NCBI RefSeq assembly: GCF_028435365.1
Contig: NZ_JAGTJJ010000001.1
Location: 310,001-374,000, forward strand
From: Polyangium jinanense
GTDB taxonomy: Bacteria > Myxococcota > Polyangia > Polyangiales > Polyangiaceae
Direction: 5' to 3'
DNA length: 64,000 bases
Under the pieces are notes generated by a model. It was not told the origin of the DNA. It was given only the letters and a program-made list of their open reading frames with translations, and ran no database searches. Shown in pieces: positions 10,928 through 18,819 of the stretch (within the stretch, counting starts at the first letter, position 1; each line of letters begins with the position of its first letter). Position numbers and translations under genes: made by a program.

Positions 10928-10958
10928 GCGTTCCCGACGGACGGCCGTGTGGGAACGC
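10928..10958 (+). terminator. hairpin downstream of pyrH
   Basis: A perfect 8-bp stem (GCGTTCCC / GGGAACGC) encloses a 15-base loop that contains a further small palindrome. It lies 5 bases after the pyrH stop and upstream of rpoZ. There is no strong T-run, so it may be a terminator or a processing/attenuation structure in the rpoZ leader. Confidence 0.5.
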
Positions 10959-11004
10959 AAGTTGCGCCTTTGTCCGAGGACGGCTAACCTCCCGAGTCCC
11001 ACCT

Positions 11005-11244
11005 ATGGCACGCGTCACCGTCGAAGATTGCCTCGAGCGTGAAGAGAACCGCTTCGCCCTCGTCGTCCTGGCCTCGAACCGCACCCGGCAGCTCATGAAG
11101 GGCGCCGAGCCTTTGCTGAAGACGAGGAACAAGCCCGCTGTGACAAGCTTGCGCGAGATCGCGGCTGGCAAGGTGCACTTCCACCGGAACTCCTCGGAAG
11201 TCGTGTACGAGTGGCTCCGCCACCAGCACGCCCTCGACCGCTGA
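11005..11244 (+). CDS. rpoZ: RNA polymerase omega subunit
   Basis: A 79-residue omega subunit that helps assemble and stabilise the beta-prime subunit of RNA polymerase. It carries the family core [20 protein letters not shown]...ASNRTRQL followed by [16 protein letters not shown], the conserved helices that wrap the beta-prime C-terminus. The length is typical. It lies 82 bases after pyrH, with a hairpin in between. The usual partner gmk is not adjacent; a methyltransferase follows 24 bases later. Confidence 0.94.
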   Translation: MARVTVEDCLEREENRFALVVLASNRTRQLMKGAEPLLKTRNKPAVTSLREIAAGKVHFHRNSSEVVYEWLRHQHALDR

Positions 11245-11268
11245 TCGCGTCGCCGGGCAGCCCCGGAC

Positions 11269-12117
11269 ATGTCTTCTCCCCCGAGCAAACGCTCCGAGCG
11301 CACGCGCACGCGTGCCCGGCGTGATCTCGAGCTCGAGGCTGGCACCTCGGCTCATTACGAAGACCCCGCCTACTACACCAAGACGTACCGCTCCCGGCTG
11401 GACGACGTCCGCTTCTACGCGGACTACGCCGCGGAGCGCGGCGGCCCCGTGCTCGAGTACGGCTGCGGCAACGGCCGCATCACGCTCCCGATCGCGCGGC
11501 TCGGACTCGACGTCACGGGTGTCGATCTCTCCGCCGACATGCTCGCGGACCTCCGCGCCCGCCTTCGCGACGAGCCTGCGGACGTCCGGGCGCGGGTCAC
11601 GACGAAGCGCGGCGACATGCGCGCGGTCCGGCTCGGACGGCGCTTCCCGCTCGTCATTTGCCCCTTCAACGCCTTCCTGCACCTCTACACGCGGGTCGAC
11701 GTCGAGCGCTTCCTCGCGCGCGTACGTGCGCACCTTGCGCCGCGCGGCGAGCTCGTCTTCGACGTCTCGATCCCCGAGCCCGAAGAGCTCGCGCGGGATC
11801 CTGGCCGTGCTTATGCGACGCCGCGCTTCAACTACCCGACGCCCGATGGCAAGGGTATGCCCGTCCGGTACACGGAGCGCTTCGACTACGACAAGATCCG
11901 CCAGATCCTGTTCGTCGCGATGGAGTTCTCACCGGTCTCCGGCGAAGACTCCTGGATGACGCCGCTCGCGCACCGGCAGTTCTACCCGCGCGAGCTCGAA
12001 GCGCTCCTGCACTACAACGGCTTCGAGATCCTCGACGCGTGGGGCGACTTCGACCGCTCGCCCCCAACCCGCGACTCGATCACGCTCATCCTGCGCGCCC
12101 GCGCGCGCCGCCGCTGA
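11269..12117 (+). CDS. SAM-dependent class I methyltransferase
   Basis: A 282-residue methyltransferase of the Rossmann (class I) type. Motif I is VLEYGCGNGRI at about residues 60-70. The acidic residue of motif II is in VTGVDLSADML, and motif IV-like PFNAFLH follows. The preceding segment (YEDPAYYTKTY) resembles the leader of small-molecule methyltransferases. The C-terminal half (REFYPRELEALLHYNGFEILDAWGDF-like) is the usual substrate-side cap. The substrate cannot be predicted. It starts 24 bases after rpoZ and may be co-transcribed with it. Confidence 0.87.
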   Translation: MSSPPSKRSERTRTRARRDLELEAGTSAHYEDPAYYTKTYRSRLDDVRFYADYAAERGGPVLEYGCGNGRITLPIARLGLDVTGVDLSADMLADLRARLRDEPADVRARVTTKRGDMRAVRLGRRFPLVICPFNAFLHLYTRVDVERFLARVRAHLAPRGELVFDVSIPEPEELARDPGRAYATPRFNYPTPDGKGMPVRYTERFDYDKIRQILFVAMEFSPVSGEDSWMTPLAHRQFYPRELEALLHYNGFEILDAWGDFDRSPPTRDSITLILRARARRR

Positions 12118-12180
12118 TCAAGCCCAGCGCCTCAATCAAACCCGCGGGGAGCAAACGCCTCAGCTCGAACCCGCGGGGGT

Positions 12181-12229
12181 GTAGGGGGCAGAGGAAGGCT
12201 CGCTTCGCGAGCCGACCGGAGCCCCCTAC
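12181..12229. other. nested hairpin in convergent intergenic region
   Basis: An outer perfect 9-bp stem (GTAGGGGGC / GCCCCCTAC) encloses an inner perfect 7-bp hairpin (GGCTCGC TTC GCGAGCC). It lies between the convergent methyltransferase and metallophosphoesterase genes and may serve as a bidirectional terminator or 3'-end protector. No T-run follows on either side. Confidence 0.5.
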
Positions 12230-12231
12230 CG

Positions 12232-12263
12232 GTACATCGGCGTTTTCCTAAACGCCGATGTAC
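12232..12263 (-). terminator. 14-bp perfect hairpin spanning the metallophosphoesterase stop codon
   Basis: Arms 12232-12245 and 12250-12263 are perfectly complementary with a four-base loop. On the minus strand the first arm contains the last four sense codons, and the TAG stop begins at its end. The structure is thus part coding and part 3' UTR. It adjoins the nested hairpin at 12181-12229. Confidence 0.55.
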
Positions 12264-12985
12264 AACCGATGCGCGAAGTTTCGCTCGAGCTTCGCCCGCA
12301 GCACCTTTTCTGCGGCGGTCTCGATGTCGTACTCGACTCGTTTGAACTCGAAGCGTTTCGCGTCGCTGTCGTAGATCGTGTAGCTCGCGCGGTTGTCGTA
12401 GTCGCGCGGCTGGCCGACCGATCCGACGCTCACGATGTACTTCTTGTTGGCTTCGAGGGTGAAGTCGACCGCGGGCAGCTCTTCCACGGTCGTCGGCGTC
12501 AGCGCGAAGACCTTGCAGAGGTGCGAGTGGCCGATGAGGGTCAGATGCCCGAGCTCGGCGTACATCGGCAGGCACTCGCGTGCTTGCTCCGGGGCGAAGA
12601 TGTACTCGAACTCCTCGAGGCGAACCGGTGAGCCGTGGCAGAGGTCGACGCCGATGTCCGTCAACTTCTCCTGGTACGGCAGGTTCTTGAGCCAGGCGGC
12701 GTTCTCGGCCGAGAGCATCGACGCGTGCGTATCGAGCGCCTGACGAGCGGCCTCGTAGTAATACGAGTAATCCATTCGTCCGGCGACGGCCGCGTCGTGA
12801 TTCCCGAGGATCGTTTTTTTGGCGATCTTCCGGACCAGATCGGCGCACTCGTTTGGGGATCCGCCATAGCCTACCGTGTCGCCCAGACAGTAGTAGACAT
12901 CGATGCGCTCGCGCCGGTACGCCTCCAGCACAGCACTGAGCGCCTCGTAGTTGGCATGCGTGTCGCTGAAGACTCCAATCCGCAT
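12248..12985 (-). CDS. metallophosphoesterase (calcineurin-like)
   Basis: A 245-residue protein with the full set of dinuclear metal motifs: SDTHANYEAL (first Asp/His), GDTVGYG, LGNHD, CHGSP and GHSH. It therefore belongs to the calcineurin-like phosphoesterases of the YfcE / small cytosolic type, with a C-terminal half of beta structure. The ATG at 12985 begins MRIGVFSDTH, the natural family start; an upstream in-frame start would add 20 residues not typical of the family. No signal peptide. The physiological substrate (phosphodiester, protein phosphate or dinucleotide) cannot be named. It is convergent with the methyltransferase gene and divergent from the hypothetical gene at 13207 across a notably AT-rich stretch. 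Confidence 0.88.
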   Translation of the reverse strand: MRIGVFSDTHANYEALSAVLEAYRRERIDVYYCLGDTVGYGGSPNECADLVRKIAKKTILGNHDAAVAGRMDYSYYYEAARQALDTHASMLSAENAAWLKNLPYQEKLTDIGVDLCHGSPVRLEEFEYIFAPEQARECLPMYAELGHLTLIGHSHLCKVFALTPTTVEELPAVDFTLEANKKYIVSVGSVGQPRDYDNRASYTIYDSDAKRFEFKRVEYDIETAAEKVLRAKLERNFAHRLYIGV

Positions 12986-13045
12986 GTGCGTGAGGACCGG
13001 AGGGTAGCATGAGGCACCTACCGTTACGGTAGTATTTTCGCACAA

Positions 13046-13206
13046 AAAATTTTTGCTTCGGATCAGCCTTTTTCAAAGGGTTTCGTCGCTAAAAACGTTG
13101 CCCATCGTTAGAGAACGAACACCAAGATCCAGCGTGTTCTCGCGCCTCGCGAGCGCGAAGCGAGCGCTCGTGGATCCCGCGCCGAAAAGATGGAAGGAAG
13201 GCTCGC
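13046..13206. promoter_or_regulatory. AT-rich divergent upstream region
   Basis: This 160-base region is much richer in A/T than its surroundings, with an A6T5 run near 13043-13055 and further A- and T-runs near 13070-13100. It separates the leftward metallophosphoesterase from the rightward gene at 13207 and is the natural place for promoters of both. I could not assign -35/-10 boxes with confidence. Confidence 0.4.
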
Positions 13207-14001
13207 GTGACAGGGACGAACGGGAAAAGCAACGGCAAAACCAACGGTCACGCGATCCCATCGGCGACCACGCAGGGCGCGAACGAACGTTCGAACACGC
13301 CCATCAAGCCGCCGCCGCGCGCGGTCCAGGACCTCGCGGACTCGTGCGTGCGATTCGTCGAGCGAGCCCTCGGCTTCAAGCTCGACTTCGAGCCCGAGAC
13401 CTTGCCCGTGCTCGATCACTACATCGAGAAAGCACGCGAAGACACGCGTGATCGCAAGGAGGCGCGCCCGCTCCTCGCGCAAGCGATCGGCGCCTACCTC
13501 GGCGAGGTCGCGCGCCGCCAATTCCAAGGCTTCTGGCGCCTCGAAGACGAGCACGATCCTCGCTCGTGGCGCGTCGAGCTCGAGCCCGTCTATCTGATCC
13601 TCCGCCCGATCGAGCTCGCCACGCGCGCGCTCGATCTACCCCCCACGCCCCCACGCGACACGTCTCCGATCCGCGAGCGCAAGGACGAGGAGGACGACGA
13701 GGACGACGAAGACGAAAACGAGGGCACGGAGGCCGCTGCGGAGAGCGAGAAGGCGCCCGAGGAAGCGGTCGTCCCGGATCCCACGGATGACCTCGGCCCT
13801 GCGCTTCTCGAGCTCGACGAGGACGACCGAGCGGCCGTCGCCGAGCGCCTCGCCTTGCTCCCGCCCGTCTCCGACGCGGAGTACCACGCCCCGTCGACGC
13901 ACCTGGAAGTCGTCGAGATCATCGTCGAGGCCCTCCGCGCCTGCCGCATGGCCGCGGGCATGGAAGCCGACGCGCACCTCGAGCCCGACGACTACTCCTG
14001 A
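13207..14001 (+). CDS. hypothetical protein with acidic linker, upstream of tssM
   Basis: A 264-residue protein I do not recognise. Residues 1-35 are Asn/Gly/Thr-rich and probably disordered. Residues about 38-145 look folded and helical (AVQDLADSCVRFVERALGF, LLAQAIGAYLGEVARRQF, then a beta segment). Residues about 160-200 form a very acidic Glu/Asp linker, and the C-terminal 65 residues are helical and acidic. No signal peptide or transmembrane helix is seen. The start is a GTG at 13207. It precedes tssM by 101 bases on the same strand, so a functional link is possible but unproven. Confidence 0.65.
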   Translation: MTGTNGKSNGKTNGHAIPSATTQGANERSNTPIKPPPRAVQDLADSCVRFVERALGFKLDFEPETLPVLDHYIEKAREDTRDRKEARPLLAQAIGAYLGEVARRQFQGFWRLEDEHDPRSWRVELEPVYLILRPIELATRALDLPPTPPRDTSPIRERKDEEDDEDDEDENEGTEAAAESEKAPEEAVVPDPTDDLGPALLELDEDDRAAVAERLALLPPVSDAEYHAPSTHLEVVEIIVEALRACRMAAGMEADAHLEPDDYS

Positions 14002-14102
14002 ACACGCGTCTTGCTCTCGAAAACCACAGGCGACGCGGCGCGGCGGGCTCGATCCGAAGGATGCGGAGCGAGGGAGGCGCCTCGTGATAATGTCGCTTCA
14101 CC

Positions 14103-17048
14103 GTGTGGTGGGTTCTTTCTGCGCTCCTCGCGCTTATCGTCTGGGCGCTCTGGTACATCCTCAAGCTGCCGCTCTGGCTCCCGATCGTCGGCACGGTGCT
14201 CATCGTGCTCGCCTCGATCGTGCGGCTCCTCTGGAACCGGATCCGGGCAAGCCGCGCCGCCTCCGCGCTCGAGCGCGCCATCGCGCAGCAAGGCGCGCAG
14301 CAGGCGCTCAACGCGCGGCCCGAGCGTCGCGCCGAGATCCAGGAGCTCCAGAAGCAGGTCCAGGGCGGCATCAACGCCCTCAAGACCTCGAAGCTCGGCA
14401 AAAACAAGAAGGGCGGAGCGGCCGCGCTCTACTCGCTGCCCTGGTACGTGATCATCGGCCCTCCGGGCGCCGGCAAGACGACCGCGCTGAAGCACTCCGG
14501 CCTCGTCTTCCCCTTCGCCGATCCGCGTGGCGGCGGCGTGCGCGGCGTCGGCGGCACCCGTAACTGCGACTGGTGGTTCACGAACGAGGCGATCCTGCTC
14601 GACACCGCGGGTCGCTACACGACGGAGGGCGACGACCACGACGAGTGGATCTCGTTCCTCCAGATGCTGAAGAAGTACCGCAGTCGCAAGCCGATCAACG
14701 GCGTGCTCGTGGCCATCAACATCGCGGAGCTCATCGACGCCTCCGAGCAGCAGATCGAGTCGACCGGCAAGAAGCTACGCGCCCGTATCGACGAGGTCAT
14801 GACCCAGCTCCAGATGGTCGTGCCCGTCTACGTGCTCTTCACGAAGTGCGACCTCATCGCCGGCTTCATCGAGTTCTTCGGCGACATCCGCAAGAGTGAT
14901 CGCGCGCAGGCCTGGGGCGCCACGATCAAGCTCGCCGAGAACAAGTCGAACCCGCAGCAGGTCTTCGAGCGCGAGTTCGACACGCTCGTCCAGAAGATCC
15001 ACGCCCGCTCGCTGAAGCGCCTTGCGCAGGAGCGAAACCGCGAGGCCCGCGAGCGCATCTACCAGTTCCCGCTCGAGTTCGCGGGCATCAAGCGCAACCT
15101 CACCGAGCTCGTGCAGACGATCTTCGCGGTGAACGCCTTCCAGGGCACGCCGCTCCTGCGCGGCTTCTACTTCACGAGCGGCACGCAGGAAGGACGCCCG
15201 CTCGATCGCGTGCTCGCGCGCATGGGCCACGCGATGGGCATCCGCCCGCCGGAGACCGCGGCGCAGCAGGTCACCGAGTCGAAGAGCTACTTCCTGCACG
15301 ACGTCTTCATGAACGTCGTCTTCCCCGACGGCGACGTCGCCTCGCGCAGCGCGGCCGAGATCAAGCGGCAGAAGATCATGCGCATCGCGGTCAGCGCCGC
15401 CGCCTTCACGCTCGGATTGATCCTCTCGATCCCAAGCATCCGCTCCTTCGCCGCGAACCGCGAGCTCATGTTCACCACGCAGGAGCGCGTGGAGAACGCG
15501 ATGAAGATCAACTGGGGCGAGGGCGAACCAGGCCCGAAGCTCGAGCAGCTCGACCCCGTCTTCAATCGCCTGAAAGAGCTCGACGACTTCCGCGCCAACC
15601 TGCCCCTCGGCTACGGCTGGGGCATGTACCGCGGCGAGGAGATCTACCGCCCCACGGTCACCGCGTACGTCGCGCTCCTGCAGACCGGCTTCGTGCTGCC
15701 CTGCAAGACGAAGCTCGAAGCGCGCCTCAAGGCCGCGAAGGGCAAACAGTACCTGCGCGAGCGCACGGACCTGAAGACGTACCTCATGATGAGCGACGTC
15801 GCGAACCTCGACGTCGACTGGGAGACGGGCCGCCTCACGGGCCTCTGGGCCGAGATCCTGAAGGCCACGAACAGCACGATGCCGGAGTACGAGCTCAAAG
15901 AGCGGCTCGCGAAGCACGTGCGGTACTACCTGGAGCTCGTCAAAGAGAAGAAGGTCTTGCCGCTGCCCGCGGACAAGGACCTCGTCGACAGCGTTCGCAA
16001 GACGCTCCAGTCCGTCCCGGTCCAGGACCGTTACTACGAGCTCTTCGTCAACAGCCTGAACGACGAGCGGTACGACGAGGCCGGCGACGATCGCAAAGAG
16101 AACCGCAAGTACCCGCCGCTCAGCCTTGCCGACCTCTTCGTCGATCGTCCGAACGCGACGAAGTACATCCAGAGCGCGCGGTACCAGAAGGACAAACGCT
16201 ACAAGGAGGTCGAGGGTCCCTACACGGACAAGGGCCACTACATCGTGGTCCTCAACGTCGCGAACGCGGAGGCGCTCCTGCTCAGCGAGCAATGGGTGGC
16301 GCCGCTCGGGCCCGACGAGGCGCTCGACAAGATCCCGACGAACCTGAAGCGCCTCTCCGAGGACTACGACCAGCGCTACATCGAGCAGTGGAGCGACTTC
16401 CTCGCCGACATCACGATCGCCCCGCCGTCGACCGTGAAAGAGGCGCTCGATCTCTACAACATCCTGCTCAACACGCCCTACCCGTACCTGCAGATCCTGC
16501 GCGCGGTCGAGGACCACACGCAGTGGAAGAAGTACAAGAAGGGCGACGGTCCGAGCGTGAACAAGGACGAGTTGAACAAGATGTTCAACACGAAGCTCCA
16601 GCAGCAGTTCTCGCAGAAGACCGGCGGCCTGCGCATCACCACGAACGTCGACGTGACGAAGATGGGCGAGCGTCCGAGCACCGTGCCGCCCTCGTTCTCC
16701 GGCCTCATCTCGTTCGGCGTTCCGCCCGAGAACACGCGCCCGGGTCAGCCGATCACGGACACGCCGCTGCAGAAGTACCTCGACAGCCTCACGGAGCTGC
16801 GGCGGGTCATGCAGGACATCCCAGCGCCGCCCACGTCGAACGACATGATCAACCTGAGCGAGCAGCTCTCGGACGCGGCGAAGAAGGTCGAGGCGTTCCT
16901 GCAGCCGCTCGACGAGAAGGCCAAAGCGCTGCTCCGGCCGCTGCTCCTGAACCCGCTCCGCATCTCGGGCACGCGCATCGCGGCCGTCGGCGGCGGCAAC
17001 TACGTCGACAAGCCCAAGGAGCGGTTCCCCAACCCGTTCCGTCGCTAG
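14103..17048 (+). CDS. tssM: TssM/IcmF-like type VI secretion membrane protein, short form
   Basis: A 981-residue IcmF-family protein. Two transmembrane helices lie in residues 4-43. A cytoplasmic GTPase-like domain follows with Walker A GPPGAGKTT (119-127) and LLDTAGRY. A third membrane helix lies near 425-445, and the periplasmic part has about 535 residues. In type VI secretion, TssM forms the trans-envelope complex with TssL and TssJ and contacts the baseplate. Canonical TssM proteins are about 1100-1200 residues, so the periplasmic end is shorter here. No other tss gene lies in the window. The start is a GTG at 14103. It could be an accessory IcmF paralogue rather than the secretion-system subunit. 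Confidence 0.85.
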   Translation: MWWVLSALLALIVWALWYILKLPLWLPIVGTVLIVLASIVRLLWNRIRASRAASALERAIAQQGAQQALNARPERRAEIQELQKQVQGGINALKTSKLGKNKKGGAAALYSLPWYVIIGPPGAGKTTALKHSGLVFPFADPRGGGVRGVGGTRNCDWWFTNEAILLDTAGRYTTEGDDHDEWISFLQMLKKYRSRKPINGVLVAINIAELIDASEQQIESTGKKLRARIDEVMTQLQMVVPVYVLFTKCDLIAGFIEFFGDIRKSDRAQAWGATIKLAENKSNPQQVFEREFDTLVQKIHARSLKRLAQERNREARERIYQFPLEFAGIKRNLTELVQTIFAVNAFQGTPLLRGFYFTSGTQEGRPLDRVLARMGHAMGIRPPETAAQQVTESKSYFLHDVFMNVVFPDGDVASRSAAEIKRQKIMRIAVSAAAFTLGLILSIPSIRSFAANRELMFTTQERVENAMKINWGEGEPGPKLEQLDPVFNRLKELDDFRANLPLGYGWGMYRGEEIYRPTVTAYVALLQTGFVLPCKTKLEARLKAAKGKQYLRERTDLKTYLMMSDVANLDVDWETGRLTGLWAEILKATNSTMPEYELKERLAKHVRYYLELVKEKKVLPLPADKDLVDSVRKTLQSVPVQDRYYELFVNSLNDERYDEAGDDRKENRKYPPLSLADLFVDRPNATKYIQSARYQKDKRYKEVEGPYTDKGHYIVVLNVANAEALLLSEQWVAPLGPDEALDKIPTNLKRLSEDYDQRYIEQWSDFLADITIAPPSTVKEALDLYNILLNTPYPYLQILRAVEDHTQWKKYKKGDGPSVNKDELNKMFNTKLQQQFSQKTGGLRITTNVDVTKMGERPSTVPPSFSGLISFGVPPENTRPGQPITDTPLQKYLDSLTELRRVMQDIPAPPTSNDMINLSEQLSDAAKKVEAFLQPLDEKAKALLRPLLLNPLRISGTRIAAVGGGNYVDKPKERFPNPFRR

Positions 17049-17096
17049 CCTCTTGTCCCGAGGGGGACGCGAGGCGAACTCGCTGCGCGACCTCGC

Positions 17097-17121
17097 AGAG
17101 CAGCGATTGAATCGCTGCTCT
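17097..17121. terminator. bidirectional hairpin between tssM and rimI
   Basis: A perfect 11-bp stem (AGAGCAGCGAT / ATCGCTGCTCT) with a three-base loop lies between the convergent tssM and acetyltransferase genes. The rimI stop codon falls at its right edge. It probably serves as a shared terminator. Confidence 0.6.
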
Positions 17122-17590
17122 ACGCGAGGACGCGCTGCATCTCCAGCGCGTCCTCGTCGTTGTCCGCGTAGTACCTCTCCCGCACCCCCGACACGACGAA
17201 GCCGAACTTCTCGTAGAGCCGGATCGCAGGCTCGTTCGAGCGTCGCACCTCGAGCAGCACGAGCCGCACGCCATTCTCGGCTGCGAACGCGAGCGCCGTC
17301 TCCACGAGCACCGCGCCGATCCCACGCCGACGGACCTCCGGCGCCGTCGCCACGTTGAGCACGTGAAGCTCGTCGACGACGTGCCACGCGACGAGAAACC
17401 CGAGCGCGCGCGGCGCCTCTCCCGGCACGCCGCCCCGCGCGACCCACACGCGCGCCCAGGGCCGTTCGAGCTCGTCCACCGGCGAGAACGACGGTCCCGA
17501 GAACGCCGCGTGCGCGATCGCCGCGAGCTCCTCCGCGTCTTCGACCCCGCGCTCGACGCGCGCTACCGACACCTGCAGACGCTCGCTCAC
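17120..17590 (-). CDS. rimI: GNAT-family N-acetyltransferase, RimI-like
   Basis: A 156-residue GNAT acetyltransferase. The acetyl-CoA motif A is VRRRGIGAVLVETAL, preceded by the LHVLNVATAP strand and followed by LEVRRSNEPAIRLYEKFGF and RERYYADNDEDALEM. This is very close to RimI, which acetylates the N-terminus of ribosomal protein S18. The GTG start at 17590 overlaps the stop of the upstream VWA gene (GTGA), indicating translational coupling. The gene ends inside the hairpin shared with tssM. Substrate identity as S18 is inferred from family resemblance. Confidence 0.85.
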   Translation of the reverse strand: MSERLQVSVARVERGVEDAEELAAIAHAAFSGPSFSPVDELERPWARVWVARGGVPGEAPRALGFLVAWHVVDELHVLNVATAPEVRRRGIGAVLVETALAFAAENGVRLVLLEVRRSNEPAIRLYEKFGFVVSGVRERYYADNDEDALEMQRVLA

Positions 17591-18777
17591 TTCGGCATTT
17601 CCGTCGGGCAACCGCTCACGATTTGCACCTGCTTCACCTGCCCACCCTGCAGCCGCTCGCAAGCCTTGCCGAGCAGCCGCACGATATACGGCGGCATCCA
17701 GATCCAGCCGTCGAGATCGTTGTACGGCAAGACCTCGTCGTCCAGGTACACGTTCGTCATGCCCTCCTCGCTCGGCGGATCCACGATCGCGAACTCGCAC
17801 GTCACCGCGACCGCCGCGATCTCCGCGAGCACGCCGCCGAGCGACCCGAGCTCGCTCACCGGGTAGTAGAACGGCGCTATGTCCTTCGGCGATCCGCCCG
17901 CGATCGCCATCGCGTCGAGCACGCCCGCGTACGCCTCGCTGCCCGGGATCCCGACGACGAACACCTCGAGCCCTCCGGCACGAAGCGTCTCGATCGCAGC
18001 CACCGACGCGGGCTCGTCCACGCAGAACGTTGGACCCCAAAGTTGTTCGGGCTCGCAGCAGTTCGTCCCCGTGGACAGACATGCCTCGTCGCCCTCCATG
18101 TTCGGCTGGCAATCCTCGCTCCCACACGCGGCCGATTCGTTGCAGTTCGGACCGCCGTCCGTCGCGAGGATGACGTACGTCTTGCCTTCGAGCGCGAGCA
18201 GCGTCGGCGTGAGTGCTTCGAGCGTCGGCGAGATCGGCGTCCCTCCGACCGGGTTCGTCGCCGTCGTCGCGCGGATCCCCGTGGTCGTGGGCCCGTCCTC
18301 GCCCGTGATCGGATCGCCCTGCGTGACCGGAAAGACCTGCTTGCCCGGCGCGCATTGATCCTGATTCGAACCGTGCGCCGGCAGGATCGCCGCGCCCACC
18401 TTCACGAGCGGCCCGAGCTTGCGCACGAGATCCACGACCGCGACCCGCACCGCGTCGTACCGCGTCCCCCCGGGCGCGGGCGCGTTCATGCTCCCCGAAG
18501 CATCGAGCACGAAGTAGAGGTTCGGCGCATCGACGATCGCCTGGTGCACCTCGTTGCCGCAGTACCCGCCCGCGTCGGGCGCCGGCGGTCCGCCTCCACC
18601 GCCTCCATCGAAGCCGCCTTCGCCGCCCGCATCGGGCACGGGCAGCGGCGGACGCGGCGGGAGGCGATCATCACTCGCGGACCCACACCCCCCGAGCGTC
18701 GACGCGATTCCACACGCACCCAGGAGCACGAACGAGGCCACGATCCCCCGAGCCGAACGAAGCGCGTGATGGTCCAT
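17587..18777 (-). CDS. von Willebrand factor A-domain lipoprotein
   Basis: A 396-residue predicted lipoprotein (signal ending LGGC). A Pro/Gly/Asp-rich linker leads to a VWA domain that begins YFVLDASGSM, an intact MIDAS DxSxS motif, with ILATDGGPN later in the fold. The middle holds a Cys-rich insertion (ACGSEDCQ, TNCCEPEQ). The C-terminal 90 residues form a second beta-rich segment. It is probably anchored in the outer membrane and binds a protein or surface ligand through a metal. The ATG at 18777 is preferred over the GTG just before it. It lies between alr and rimI on one strand and overlaps rimI by four bases. Confidence 0.85.
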   Translation of the reverse strand: MDHHALRSARGIVASFVLLGACGIASTLGGCGSASDDRLPPRPPLPVPDAGGEGGFDGGGGGGPPAPDAGGYCGNEVHQAIVDAPNLYFVLDASGSMNAPAPGGTRYDAVRVAVVDLVRKLGPLVKVGAAILPAHGSNQDQCAPGKQVFPVTQGDPITGEDGPTTTGIRATTATNPVGGTPISPTLEALTPTLLALEGKTYVILATDGGPNCNESAACGSEDCQPNMEGDEACLSTGTNCCEPEQLWGPTFCVDEPASVAAIETLRAGGLEVFVVGIPGSEAYAGVLDAMAIAGGSPKDIAPFYYPVSELGSLGGVLAEIAAVAVTCEFAIVDPPSEEGMTNVYLDDEVLPYNDLDGWIWMPPYIVRLLGKACERLQGGQVKQVQIVSGCPTEMPK

Positions 18778-18819
18778 CACACCCGATCCTAGCAGGACCG
18801 GGCCACGCGCTCTCGACCG

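Noticed and set aside
14775..17447. 890-codon leftward frame across tssM
   Set aside because: Composition (Arg/Val/Leu/Asp-rich, no motif) is that of a reverse-complement shadow. The forward frame is an unmistakable IcmF protein.
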